Origin: Ruegeria sp. HKCCSA071
Lineage (GTDB): Bacteria; Pseudomonadota; Alphaproteobacteria; Rhodobacterales; Rhodobacteraceae
Assembly: GCF_017872555.1 (NCBI RefSeq)
Contig: NZ_JAEDOX010000018.1
Span: 1-49,135 of the forward strand
DNA length: 49,135 nt
Reading direction: 5' to 3'
Part shown: piece by piece, positions 27,997 through 36,127 of the stretch
Position numbering within the stretch: position 1 is the first letter of the stretch
How the letters are laid out: each line of letters begins with the position of its first letter
Translations under genes and position numbers: made by a program
The notes under the pieces: generated by a model
The model's input: only the letters and a program-made list of their open reading frames with translations
Told to the model about the DNA's origin: nothing
Databases searched by the model: none

Positions 27997-28017
27997 GGCG
28001 GGCCGTTTAGGCCCGCC
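27997..28017 (+). terminator. Intercistronic hairpin before iolB
   Basis: GGCGGGCC (27997-28004) pairs perfectly with GGCCCGCC (28010-28017) around loop GTTTA, 10 bases after the PhyH-like stop. No T-run follows, and the iolB ribosome site AAGGAG starts 5 bases later. It is probably a partial terminator or processing hairpin. Confidence 0.6.
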
Positions 28018-28034
28018 CAATAAGGAGAACAAGA

Positions 28035-28841
28035 ATGGCAGACCTGCTGAAGAAGCCTATTGGAACCCGTGGCAAGGTACATGACATAACCCCGGACAGT
28101 GCCGGATGGCGATATGTGGGTTTTGGACTGTATCATCTGCAAGCGGGCGACAGGGCGGCCGAGGCGACAGGAGACCGCGAAGTCATTCTGGTGATGGTCG
28201 AAGGCAAGGCGCGGATCACCGGGGCCGGGCAGGACTGGGGCGTATTGGGCGGTCGGATGAACGTGTTCGAAAAGACGCCGCCGCATAGCCTGTATCTGCC
28301 CAACGGAACCGAGTGGGAGGCTGTGGCGGAAACCGATTGTGTTGTGGCGGTCTGCTCGGCCCCGGGCAAGGGCGGCCACAAAGCGCGCCGGATCGGGCCG
28401 GATGGCATCACGCTGACCGAACGCGGCAAGGGTGTGAATACGCGATATATCAACAATATAGCGATGGAGAACGAGGATTGTGCTGACAGTCTTCTGGTGA
28501 CCGAAGTCTTTACGCCCAATGGGCACTGGTCCTCTTACCCCAGTCATCGACATGATGAGGATGATTTTCCCCGCATCACCTATCTGGAAGAAACATATTA
28601 TCACCGCCTCAACCCGGCCAACGGGTTCGGAATTCAGCGGGTCTATACCGATGACGGCCAGTTGGATGAGACGATGGCCGTCTCCGATGGCGATGTTGTG
28701 ATCGTTCCGCGTGGCCATCACCCTTGCGGCGCGCCCTATGGGTTTGAGATGTATTACCTGAACGTCATGGCGGGCCCCCTGCGCAAATGGCGGTTTGCCC
28801 TGGCCCCCGAGGTCGAATGGATCATGGAGCGTGACGGATGA
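28035..28841 (+). CDS. iolB: 5-deoxy-glucuronate isomerase (canonical copy)
   Basis: IolB converts 5-deoxy-D-glucuronate to 2-deoxy-5-keto-D-gluconate. The 268-aa bicupin has the family segments 'NGHWSSYPSHRHDEDDFPRITYLEETYYHRLNP', 'GFGIQRVYTDDGQLDETMAVSDGDVV' and 'GHHPCGAPYGFEMYYLNVMAGP'. The metal-binding histidines and glutamate are in the first and last of these. AAGGAG precedes the ATG. The stop overlaps the next start (ATGA). A second, divergent IolB-like protein is encoded on the other strand at 30448-31284. Confidence 0.92.
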   Translation: MADLLKKPIGTRGKVHDITPDSAGWRYVGFGLYHLQAGDRAAEATGDREVILVMVEGKARITGAGQDWGVLGGRMNVFEKTPPHSLYLPNGTEWEAVAETDCVVAVCSAPGKGGHKARRIGPDGITLTERGKGVNTRYINNIAMENEDCADSLLVTEVFTPNGHWSSYPSHRHDEDDFPRITYLEETYYHRLNPANGFGIQRVYTDDGQLDETMAVSDGDVVIVPRGHHPCGAPYGFEMYYLNVMAGPLRKWRFALAPEVEWIMERDG

Positions 28842-29596
28842 GCCAAGACTTCGCCAATTACCCAAGCCTTGCGGGCAAAAAGGTTATCATCACGGGCGGG
28901 GCCGGGGGGATTGGTGCGGAAACCGTTCGCGCCTTTGCGGCACAAGGGGCGAAGGTCGGGTTTCTGGATATCAATGCGGATGCGGGCCTTGCTCTGCTGG
29001 CGGAACTGGACGGTGAACACGCCTTTGCGCGATGCGACCTGCGCGATATCGAAGCAATGCGGGCTGCGCTGGAGCAACTGGTCGAGGAGCTGGGCGAGGC
29101 GGATGTGCTGGTCAACAACGCTGCCCAGGATGACCGCCACGACTGGCGCGAGGTGACGCCGGACTATTGGGATGAGCGGATGGCGACCAATATCCGCCAT
29201 ATGTTCTTTGCCATTCAGGCAGTGGCCCCGGGTATGATCGCCAAGGGCGCAGGTTCGATCGTCAATATCGGATCGAATTCGTGGTGGGAGGCCGGGGCAG
29301 GTTTTCCGGCCTATGCCACCGCGAAATCGGCGGTGCACGGCCTGACGCGCACCATGGCGCGCGAATTGGGCGATCACCGCATTCGTGTGAACACGGTTGT
29401 GCCGGGCTGGATCATGACCGACCGCCAGAAAGACCTGTGGGTCACGCCCGAGGCGCTGGCCAAACAGGTCGACCGCCAATGCCTGCCCGATCCGATTGAG
29501 CCTGTCTATGTCGCGCGCATGGTGCTGTTTCTGGCCTCGGACGACGCCGCCATGTGCAGCGCGGGCAACTTCATGGTCGAGGGCGGTTCGATCTGA
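28838..29596 (+). CDS. Short-chain dehydrogenase in the inositol operon
   Basis: The 252-aa SDR has the NAD(P)-binding motif TGGAGGIG near residue 15, 'LVNNAAQDD', and the catalytic 'YATAKS' with serine upstream in 'IGSNSWWEAGAGFPAYATAKS'. It overlaps iolB by 4 bp, so it is translationally coupled. Its substrate is unknown. Given the context, a cyclitol (for example scyllo- or chiro-inositol) or a ring-opened intermediate is plausible. It ends the plus-strand run; the converging iolJ ends 15 bp away. Confidence 0.88.
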   Translation: MSQDFANYPSLAGKKVIITGGAGGIGAETVRAFAAQGAKVGFLDINADAGLALLAELDGEHAFARCDLRDIEAMRAALEQLVEELGEADVLVNNAAQDDRHDWREVTPDYWDERMATNIRHMFFAIQAVAPGMIAKGAGSIVNIGSNSWWEAGAGFPAYATAKSAVHGLTRTMARELGDHRIRVNTVVPGWIMTDRQKDLWVTPEALAKQVDRQCLPDPIEPVYVARMVLFLASDDAAMCSAGNFMVEGGSI

Positions 29597-29611
29597 AGGC
29601 GAAAGCGCGCG

Positions 29612-30451
29612 TTAGCGTTGCGGGGGTGCACCAAAGGCACGGATGACCATGCGCGCGGCAGCTTCGACCGGGTTGTGGGTTTCTTTCAGGATGGTCACGC
29701 GGTCAAAGCGTTCGGGATCGCGATTGACAGCGTCTCGCAGGGCATTGCCGAAGGCCATGCGCAGCTCGGTCCCGATGTTGAATTTGCAGATCGAGGTTTC
29801 GCGGGACAGCTTCATGCGTTGATCTACCGGCACGCCCGACCCGCCATGAATGACCAGAGGCACTGTGGTCAAGGCGTCGATCTCGGCGATGCGGGCTTCG
29901 TCCAGACCGCCTTCCTTGTTTTGTTGCAGGTGGACGTTGCCGACCGATATCGCCATCGCATCCACACCGCTTTCACGTGCGAACTGGGCCGCTTCTGCCG
30001 GGTCGGTGCCGTTCGATCCTTCACCGCCCGAGTACCCGACAAAACCAATCTCGCCTTCGCAGGAAATCCCTGCCGTATGCGCCATCTCGGCAATTGCGGC
30101 AGTTTCATCGATGTTTTGCCGCAGGGGCTTGCGCGATCCGTCGAACATCAGGGACGTAAAACCGCTGTCGAGCGCGATCTTGCAGTCTTCGAACGTGTAG
30201 CCGTGATCCAGATGCGCAACGACGGGCACCGAGGCGTTTTCCGCCAGATACCGGAACATCTTGCCCAGTACGGGTAGCGGAGTGTGGTCGCGGCAGCTGG
30301 GTCCGGCTTGCAGGATCACGGGCGCATTCTCGGCCTCGGCCGCGGCCACATAGGCGCGCATATCTTCCCAGCCGAGTGTGACCAGCCCGCCCACGGCATA
30401 GCCCTGTTCATAAGCGGGTTGCAGGACGTCTTTCAGTGTCACGAGGGTCAT
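29612..30451 (-). CDS. iolJ: 2-deoxy-5-keto-gluconate-6-phosphate aldolase (class II)
   Basis: IolJ splits 2-deoxy-5-keto-D-gluconate 6-phosphate into dihydroxyacetone phosphate and malonate semialdehyde. The 279-aa class II aldolase has the zinc motif HLDHG (H80-H83), the glutamate in 'SCEGEIGFVGYSGGEG', and 'PLVIHGGSGVP' for the phosphate and third histidine. The start at 30451 is chosen because it forms an ATGA overlap with the upstream iolB-like gene. The extended frame before it has no family match. Fructose-bisphosphate or tagatose aldolase paralogs are close relatives, but context favours IolJ. Confidence 0.88.
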   Translation of the reverse strand: MTLVTLKDVLQPAYEQGYAVGGLVTLGWEDMRAYVAAAEAENAPVILQAGPSCRDHTPLPVLGKMFRYLAENASVPVVAHLDHGYTFEDCKIALDSGFTSLMFDGSRKPLRQNIDETAAIAEMAHTAGISCEGEIGFVGYSGGEGSNGTDPAEAAQFARESGVDAMAISVGNVHLQQNKEGGLDEARIAEIDALTTVPLVIHGGSGVPVDQRMKLSRETSICKFNIGTELRMAFGNALRDAVNRDPERFDRVTILKETHNPVEAAARMVIRAFGAPPQR

Positions 30452-31284
30452 TTGAATTTCGCAATCATGTCTTTGATGCCGGGAATGGTCTCGATCTGAT
30501 AGGCATGTGTGGGCTGGAAATACTGCACCAGAGAACGCTGGGTCAGGCCGCCGAGGATGGTGAAATAATACATCTCGTACCCCGGCAAAACGCAGCAGGG
30601 GTGATAACCCTTGTCGATGCAAACGGTCGATCCATCCACGATGTGATAGGCGTCGCCCGGCTGGTTATCTTCGCGCTGAAGCATCTGTAGACCCGAGCCC
30701 CAGTTGGGCTTGAACCGGAAGTTATAGGTCTCGTCGTGACGGGTCTCGTCCGGCAGGCGGTTGGTGTCGTGCTTGTGGCTGGGAAAGCCCGACCAGCCGC
30801 CCTGACCGACGGTGAACAGCTCACTCACTAGCAGGCGGCCGACCTTGTCGTGTTGCTTTTGGCCAAGGATGTGTTTGATCTTGCGGTGAGTTTTGGTGTC
30901 GTCGCTGCCATATTGCACAAGGTCGTGTTCGCGCACATCGAACGGGTCCAGCACCTTGTCGTATTTCGCACCGGCAATAAACACCTCGGCCGCGTCAGAA
31001 ACGCAGACCATCTGTACCTTTGCGCCGACAGGCACGTAGGCGCCCTCGGGCTCGCCATCCCAGACGTCTTCGCCCCGGTTGCCCAGCCTGGGGAAGGAAA
31101 CGCCTTCGACATCCACATCAACGCTGCCGGTTGCAGGGACGATGCAGGTCTCGTAGCCCGGCACCTGGTATTCGAACGCCTCGCCTTTTTTCAGTTTGAC
31201 GATGTTGAAATAGTTCAGCGGAACGGTCGGATCACCGGCGTCAACGATGGGCTTGTTCTGATTGTCATAGGGCGCGATATGCAT
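30448..31284 (-). CDS. iolB: Second, divergent IolB-like 5-deoxy-glucuronate isomerase
   Basis: The 278-aa bicupin of the IolB/KduI type differs clearly from the canonical copy at 28035. The metal segment reads 'GFPSHKHDTNRLPDETRHDETYNFRFKP' and the end reads 'KGYHPCCVLPGYEMYYFTILGG'. It retains H-x-H-D, the glutamate and the late histidine, so activity is likely, but the substrate may differ. It is the second gene of the minus-strand operon iolC - iolB-like - iolJ: AGGAG lies upstream, iolC ends 9 bp before it, and its stop overlaps iolJ by 4 bp. Calling it iolB is based on family, not on proven role. Confidence 0.82.
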   Translation of the reverse strand: MHIAPYDNQNKPIVDAGDPTVPLNYFNIVKLKKGEAFEYQVPGYETCIVPATGSVDVDVEGVSFPRLGNRGEDVWDGEPEGAYVPVGAKVQMVCVSDAAEVFIAGAKYDKVLDPFDVREHDLVQYGSDDTKTHRKIKHILGQKQHDKVGRLLVSELFTVGQGGWSGFPSHKHDTNRLPDETRHDETYNFRFKPNWGSGLQMLQREDNQPGDAYHIVDGSTVCIDKGYHPCCVLPGYEMYYFTILGGLTQRSLVQYFQPTHAYQIETIPGIKDMIAKFK

Positions 31285-31293
31285 GGGATACTC

Positions 31294-32274
31294 CTATGTG
31301 GTCGGACCGGGGTGAGAGGCGAGGAACGCGTTCAGTTCGGGGGTCGTGGGCATGGCGGGGGCGCAGCCGGGTTTGGAAACGACAATGGATGCGCAGGCGG
31401 ACCCGCGCATCACCGAGTCTTTCAGCGCGTGCCCCGCCGCGATCGAAGCCAGAAGCCCTGCCATGAAACTGTCACCAGCCCCGACGGGCTTGATGGCGTC
31501 GACTGGGTAGATCCCGGTTTTGATTTCCTGCCCATCCGCCAGCGTGACGGCGCCTTTTTCGCCCATCTTGTAAATGACTACCCGGCCCGGTTTTCTGGCT
31601 AGGTCCTGTGCCTTGGCAAAGCCCTTTTCCATGCCGCCGGCCATGAACCCGAACTCTTCATCATTGCCGACAATCAGGTCACTGGCTTCGCCCGCACGGG
31701 ACAGAACGTCAGCGGCAATTTCTGGCGATGGCCAGCTGTAGGGGCGGTAATCAACATCGAAAATGATCGGAAGACCAGCTTTGCGCGCGTTTTCAAACCC
31801 TCGGAACGTGGCGCTGCGCGAGGGTTCGGATGCAAAGACGGTGCCAGCCGAGATCAGGGCCGAGAAGGATGTGTAATCAACCCTGTCCATATCCGCGTCG
31901 GTAACCTGAAAATCGACCGCGCCGTTGCGGTAGATGACATTCTGAAAGTTCTCAGTCCGGCTTTCATACAGGGCCAGAGAGGTGCGATACTCACCCCCCA
32001 ACACGCGGATATAAGCGGTGTCTACCCCGTAATGTTGCAACCGGTTGAGGCAGAACCGACCAATTGCATCGTCCGAGATGGAGGTGATCAAGGATGCCTG
32101 ACTGCCCAGCTTGACCAGACCGGCACAGATATTCGCGGACGAGCCGCCAAGATCGGCATGGAACGTATCGGCCTCTTCGCTTTTGACACCGATCGGGTCT
32201 GCGTAAAGGTCCATACCCGCACGCCCCAGAACGGCAAAGCGGTTTCCTTTGATACCCTCCATCAAAGCGCTCAC
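31294..32274 (-). CDS. iolC: 5-dehydro-2-deoxygluconokinase (PfkB family)
   Basis: IolC phosphorylates 2-deoxy-5-keto-D-gluconate with ATP. The 326-aa PfkB-family kinase has 'FHADLGGSSANICAGLVKLG' (signature 1), 'SDLIVGNDEEFGFM' and the C-terminal signature 'VGAGDSFMAGLL' with the catalytic aspartate. The chosen start is a GTG at 32274 with GGAGG at ideal spacing; an ATG at 32262 is an alternative, and the frame opens at 32352. It heads the minus-strand operon; a perfect LacI-type operator lies at 32347-32362 between it and the divergent dehydrogenase gene. Confidence 0.92.
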   Translation of the reverse strand: MSALMEGIKGNRFAVLGRAGMDLYADPIGVKSEEADTFHADLGGSSANICAGLVKLGSQASLITSISDDAIGRFCLNRLQHYGVDTAYIRVLGGEYRTSLALYESRTENFQNVIYRNGAVDFQVTDADMDRVDYTSFSALISAGTVFASEPSRSATFRGFENARKAGLPIIFDVDYRPYSWPSPEIAADVLSRAGEASDLIVGNDEEFGFMAGGMEKGFAKAQDLARKPGRVVIYKMGEKGAVTLADGQEIKTGIYPVDAIKPVGAGDSFMAGLLASIAAGHALKDSVMRGSACASIVVSKPGCAPAMPTTPELNAFLASHPGPTT

Positions 32275-32346
32275 GTCATATCCTCCGGCAAAGTGGGGTG
32301 GGCAAAGTTTGGACCTTGCGTTGAATCGATTCACACGATACTGATT

Positions 32347-32362
32347 TTGCAACCGGTTGCAA
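32347..32362. promoter_or_regulatory. LacI-type operator between iolC and the divergent dehydrogenase
   Basis: This is a perfect TTGCAACCGGTTGCAA, 73 bases from the iolC start and 24 bases from the start at 32387. One site can therefore control both directions. Confidence 0.88.
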
Positions 32363-32386
32363 ACACAATGTGCGAGGCCATGGCAG

Positions 32387-33490
32387 ATGCCTGAAATCGG
32401 AGTGGGAATCGTGGGTGGCGGTTATATGGGCAAGGCCCATTCCGTTGCCATGTCGGCCGTCGGTGCGGTGTTCAACACGGCGTTGCGCCCCCGGCTCGAG
32501 GTCATCTGCGCGTCGAGCCCGGACAGTGCCGAACGCTACCGGGCGGCCTATGGATTTCAGAGGGCGACCGATGACTGGCGCATCTTGGTTGAAGACCCCA
32601 GGGTCGAAGCAATCGTGATCGCCTCGCCTCAGTCAACACATCGTCAGATCGCCGAAGCGGCTTTTGCCTTGGGCAAACCGGTCTTGTGCGAGAAACCATT
32701 GGGCGCATCGCTTGAAGACAGTCGGGCGATGGTTGCCGCAGCTGAGGCTTCGGGAGCGGTGAACATGGTGGGGTTCAACTATATCCGCACACCCGCCAGC
32801 CAATATGCCCGCCAGTTAATTGCCGATGGCGCGATTGGTGACATCACTTGGTTCCGGGGCGAACATACCGAGGATTTCTATGCCGATCCGCAGGCCCCGG
32901 CCACCTGGCGCACAACCGGTAGGGCCAACGGCACAATCGGCGATCTTGCCCCGCATATGGTCAACGGCGCATTAGCGCTGATCGGGCCCATTGCGCAGGT
33001 GATGGCCGATGTTGAGACCGTTCACAAAACCCGCCCCGGTGGTGAGGTAACAAATGACGATCATGCCCAGATGATGTGTCGGTTTGAAAACGGGGTGATG
33101 GGAAACCTGTATTTCAGCCGCGTCGCGACGGGCCGGAAAATGGGCTATGCCTATGAAATATCAGGCACAAAAGGCGCGATCCGGTTCGATCAGGAGGACC
33201 AGAACGCGCTGTGGCTGTACAAGCGCGAAGGGCCCGAAGCCGCGCGCGGGTTCACCAAGATCCTGACCGGCCCAGCACACCCGGATTATGAGCCCTTCTG
33301 TCAGGGTCCGGGTCACGGAACCGGCTATCAGGATCAGATCATCATCGAGGCCAAGGACTTTTTACAGGCCATCCACACCGGCGAGGCGATCTGGCCCACG
33401 TTCCGCGACGGGCATGAGGTCAACCGCGTGCTGGCCGCCGCGCTGGCCTCGTCCGATCAGCGGCAATGGCAGGACATCAGCGATTTCTGA
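32387..33490 (+). CDS. Gfo/Idh/MocA-family dehydrogenase (second of three)
   Basis: The 367-aa NAD(P)-dependent oxidoreductase has the Rossmann motif GIVGGGYMG within residues 7-15 and the lysine motif CEKP within residues 98-102 (approximate). It keeps the C-terminal beta-sheet domain with 'FRGEHTEDFY' and 'APATWRTTGRANGTIGDLAPHMVNGAL' (D-L-A-P-H, the usual substrate-site D/H). It probably oxidises a cyclitol or sugar related to inositol. The ATG at 32387 is chosen; no strong ribosome site is evident, though GCGAGG lies upstream. It is transcribed away from iolC under the shared operator, and the next dehydrogenase follows after 37 bp. Confidence 0.88.
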   Translation: MPEIGVGIVGGGYMGKAHSVAMSAVGAVFNTALRPRLEVICASSPDSAERYRAAYGFQRATDDWRILVEDPRVEAIVIASPQSTHRQIAEAAFALGKPVLCEKPLGASLEDSRAMVAAAEASGAVNMVGFNYIRTPASQYARQLIADGAIGDITWFRGEHTEDFYADPQAPATWRTTGRANGTIGDLAPHMVNGALALIGPIAQVMADVETVHKTRPGGEVTNDDHAQMMCRFENGVMGNLYFSRVATGRKMGYAYEISGTKGAIRFDQEDQNALWLYKREGPEAARGFTKILTGPAHPDYEPFCQGPGHGTGYQDQIIIEAKDFLQAIHTGEAIWPTFRDGHEVNRVLAAALASSDQRQWQDISDF

Positions 33491-33527
33491 TCGCTCTATG
33501 TGACAATTCCAATGAGAGACAATGACC

Positions 33528-34661
33528 ATGGCTAAGTTGAGATGGGGCATGATCGGGGGTGGTGAAGGCAGCCAGATTGGTCCGGCACACCGCCTTGGGG
33601 CGCAGGCGGACGGGTTGTTCGAATTTGCTGCTGGCGCGCTGGATCACCGGCCCGACGTGGGCCGCGAATACGCGCAGCGATTGGGGGTTGCTGCCGATCG
33701 CGCCTATGGCGACTGGCAAGAGATGCTGGCGGGTGAAAAAGACCGAGAGGATCGGATTGATCTGGTAACCATCGCGACACCCAATTCGACCCATTTCGAG
33801 ATTACCAAGGCGTATCTTGAGGCAGGCTTTAACGTTTTGTGCGAAAAGCCGATGACCATGACCGTTGAAGAGGGAGAAGAGATTGTGCGCGTGGCCGAAG
33901 CCTCGGGCAGGATCTGCGCGGTGAACTACTGTTACTCTGCCTATCCGATGGTGCGTCAGGCCCGCGCGATGGTGCGCGCAGGTGAAATCGGCAAGGTGCG
34001 TCTGGTGGTGACCAATTTCAGCCACGGTCATCATGGCGACGCCACAGATGCGGATAACCCGCGCGTACGCTGGCGCTATGACCCTGCGATGGCCGGGGTG
34101 TCGGGGCAGTTTGCCGATTGCGGTATCCATGCATTGCACATGGCCAGTTTCATCTGTGACGATCAGGTGAAAACCCTGTCTGCCGACATGGCCTCAACCA
34201 TCACCAGCCGTGAGTTGGAAGATGATGCAATGATCAATTTCCGGATGGAGGGCGGCACGGTTGGGCGCCTGTGGACATCTTCGGTGGCGATCGGGCGGCA
34301 ACATGGCTTTGACATTCAGGTCTTTGGCGAAACCGGTGGGCTGCGCTGGGCATCCGAACAGCCCAACCAGTTGATCTATACTCCGGTCGGCGGGCGTACT
34401 CAGATCATCGAAAAGGGTGAGGGCGGTTTGCACGACGAGGTGCAACGCCTGTCTCGGGTCGCTATCGCGCACCCCGAAGGGTTCCCGCTGGCCGTCGCCA
34501 ATATCTATTGCGATCTGGCGGATGCAATCCGCGGAGAAAGGCGCGACGGTCTGCCCGGTGCGGCAGATGGGCTGCGGTCCATTGCAGCCGTTCACGCGGC
34601 TGTTGCGTCGGGCAAGGCTGATGGCGCGTGGCGGGATGCGCGGCCGCCGATGTTTTGCTGA
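33528..34661 (+). CDS. Gfo/Idh/MocA-family dehydrogenase (third of three)
   Basis: The 377-aa oxidoreductase has the opening 'LRWGMIGGGEGSQIGPAHRLGA', the lysine motif 'VLCEKPMTMT' and 'GQFADCGIHALHMASF' for the D/H catalytic pair. It resembles the scyllo-inositol dehydrogenase / IolW-IolX-like enzymes more than IolG, but the substrate is not provable. ATGs at 33522 and 33528 are both in frame; the GAGAG site favours 33528. The gene ends one base before the stop of the converging LacI gene, with no intergenic DNA between them. Confidence 0.88.
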   Translation: MAKLRWGMIGGGEGSQIGPAHRLGAQADGLFEFAAGALDHRPDVGREYAQRLGVAADRAYGDWQEMLAGEKDREDRIDLVTIATPNSTHFEITKAYLEAGFNVLCEKPMTMTVEEGEEIVRVAEASGRICAVNYCYSAYPMVRQARAMVRAGEIGKVRLVVTNFSHGHHGDATDADNPRVRWRYDPAMAGVSGQFADCGIHALHMASFICDDQVKTLSADMASTITSRELEDDAMINFRMEGGTVGRLWTSSVAIGRQHGFDIQVFGETGGLRWASEQPNQLIYTPVGGRTQIIEKGEGGLHDEVQRLSRVAIAHPEGFPLAVANIYCDLADAIRGERRDGLPGAADGLRSIAAVHAAVASGKADGAWRDARPPMFC

Positions 34662-35660
34662 TCAGGGGCGGGGCCGCAATGTGCCCCGTTCGATCACGCG
34701 GCAGGGGAAAATGCGGGCCTCGGGATAGCGCTGAGGCTCTTTCAGCATCTCGACAACCAGATCGACGGATGAGGTGATGATCTGCTTGATCGGCTGGTGG
34801 ATCGTTGTCAGGTTAACGCTTTCCCAGCGCGACATTTCCATGTCGTTCAGTCCGATAATTCCAATGTCCTGACCGGGTTTCAGCCCGTGATCAGCCAGTG
34901 CGGACAATGCGCCTACAGACAGGATGTCATCGCCGCAGAAATACGCTTCGGACGGGGTGTTGGCCAACAGGCGCAACATTTCGGCTCGGCCTGCCTCGAA
35001 GGAATAAGCCCCCGCGAAACAATGGCTTACTTCGATATCGGGATGATCTGCCAGTTCTTCCATGAACCCGCGATACCGGTCGAGTGCCGAGGTTGCATCT
35101 TCAGGCCCGCCCAGATAGCCGACACGCCTGTATCCGCGCGCCAAAAGCTCTCGCGCGGCCATGCGCCCGCATTCGACGTTGTCGATTCCCACCACATGCA
35201 CTTCGGGCGAGGTGGCCGAGCGCCCGAACGTGTGCACCACCGGTACGCCCGCATCGTGGAACGCCTTGGCAAAGCTGGGCGGCAGCGTCGAAGAGGCAAC
35301 GATGGCCGCGTCAACCGAATACTGGCGCAGCATGCGGACCGAGTTTGCGGGCTCGGTCTCGTCCGTCAGGTTCACGATCAAAGGGCGTAGCCCGCGTTCC
35401 TGCAAGGCGCGGGTAAACTGATCGAACACCTCAAGAAAAATCGGGTTGTGAAAGTTGTTCGAAATCAACCCGATCAGTTTGGTGCGCCCGGTGGTCAGAG
35501 AAGAGGCGAGGGCGTTGGGACTGTAGCCAAGCTCTCGCGCGGCCTTTTCGACCTTGCTGCGTGTTTTTGCAGAGACCGAGGCACCTTCGGTAAAGGTGCG
35601 CGACACGGCAGATCGCGATACACCAGCCAAAGCGGCGACGTCTTTCAGGGTCACGCTCAC
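34662..35660 (-). CDS. LacI-family transcriptional regulator of the inositol cluster
   Basis: The 332-aa product opens with a LacI-type helix-turn-helix, 'TLKDVAALAGVSRSAVSRTFTEGASVS' at residues 4-30, and the hinge 'GYSPNALASSL'. A periplasmic-binding-protein-like effector domain follows from about residue 60. It is probably a repressor that binds TTGCAACCGGTTGCAA and releases it on sensing an inositol pathway intermediate. Such a site lies upstream of its own start (35742-35757), so autoregulation is expected. Inositol regulators in Rhizobiales are often RpiR-type IolR; the LacI choice here is the local arrangement. Confidence 0.92.
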   Translation of the reverse strand: MSVTLKDVAALAGVSRSAVSRTFTEGASVSAKTRSKVEKAARELGYSPNALASSLTTGRTKLIGLISNNFHNPIFLEVFDQFTRALQERGLRPLIVNLTDETEPANSVRMLRQYSVDAAIVASSTLPPSFAKAFHDAGVPVVHTFGRSATSPEVHVVGIDNVECGRMAARELLARGYRRVGYLGGPEDATSALDRYRGFMEELADHPDIEVSHCFAGAYSFEAGRAEMLRLLANTPSEAYFCGDDILSVGALSALADHGLKPGQDIGIIGLNDMEMSRWESVNLTTIHQPIKQIITSSVDLVVEMLKEPQRYPEARIFPCRVIERGTLRPRP

Positions 35661-35741
35661 GCAGTGCGGCTCCGGTCGTTGATGGTCAGAGATATCAAGG
35701 TGTTTTGCATCAGAGATTCATTATGCACCATCGCTACAAAC

Positions 35742-35757
35742 TTGCAACCGGTTGCAA
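35742..35757. promoter_or_regulatory. LacI-type operator upstream of the regulator gene
   Basis: This is a perfect TTGCAACCGGTTGCAA, 81-96 bases upstream of the regulator start at 35660 and 51 bases from the end of tRNA-Val. It indicates autoregulation. Confidence 0.85.
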
Positions 35758-35808
35758 TCGGCAACTGGCGGCGAAAGCCACGTGTGGTCGTTCGGTATTG
35801 TGAAAGGA

Positions 35809-35884
<76 letters not shown>

Positions 35885-36058
35885 GTGACGCTGCATGTAG
35901 CCAAGCCAGCGGGCGGGCGCAAGAGGGTCTGTGAGATTTTTATTCCGCGATGGGTTGCGGATAGGAAATGCCGCCCTCAATGACGCCAGCCTCGGTGAGA
36001 ATGGGCTAATGAGGCAGGTCTGCGTGGGTTTCAGGCGTGTGGTCTGGAAAAGATCAAA

Positions 36059-36074
36059 GGCGCTTGCAAGCGCC
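36059..36074. promoter_or_regulatory. 16-bp palindrome in the modABC leader
   Basis: GGCGCTTGCAAGCGCC is a perfect palindrome, 53-68 bases before the modA start. It may be an RNA hairpin in the leader or a regulator site. It does not resemble the E. coli-type ModE site, and I could not build a convincing molybdenum-cofactor riboswitch around it. The rest of 35885-36127 shows nothing recognisable. Confidence 0.4.
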
Positions 36075-36127
36075 CTATGGCCTCCGATATGCCCGAAGAG
36101 ACTGCAACTTTCCGGTTGGGAGCACAC

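Noticed and set aside
36000..36127. Possible molybdenum-cofactor riboswitch before modA
   Set aside because: Only a single palindrome and no convincing set of conserved helices could be found; reported as a palindrome only. A covariance-model search would decide.
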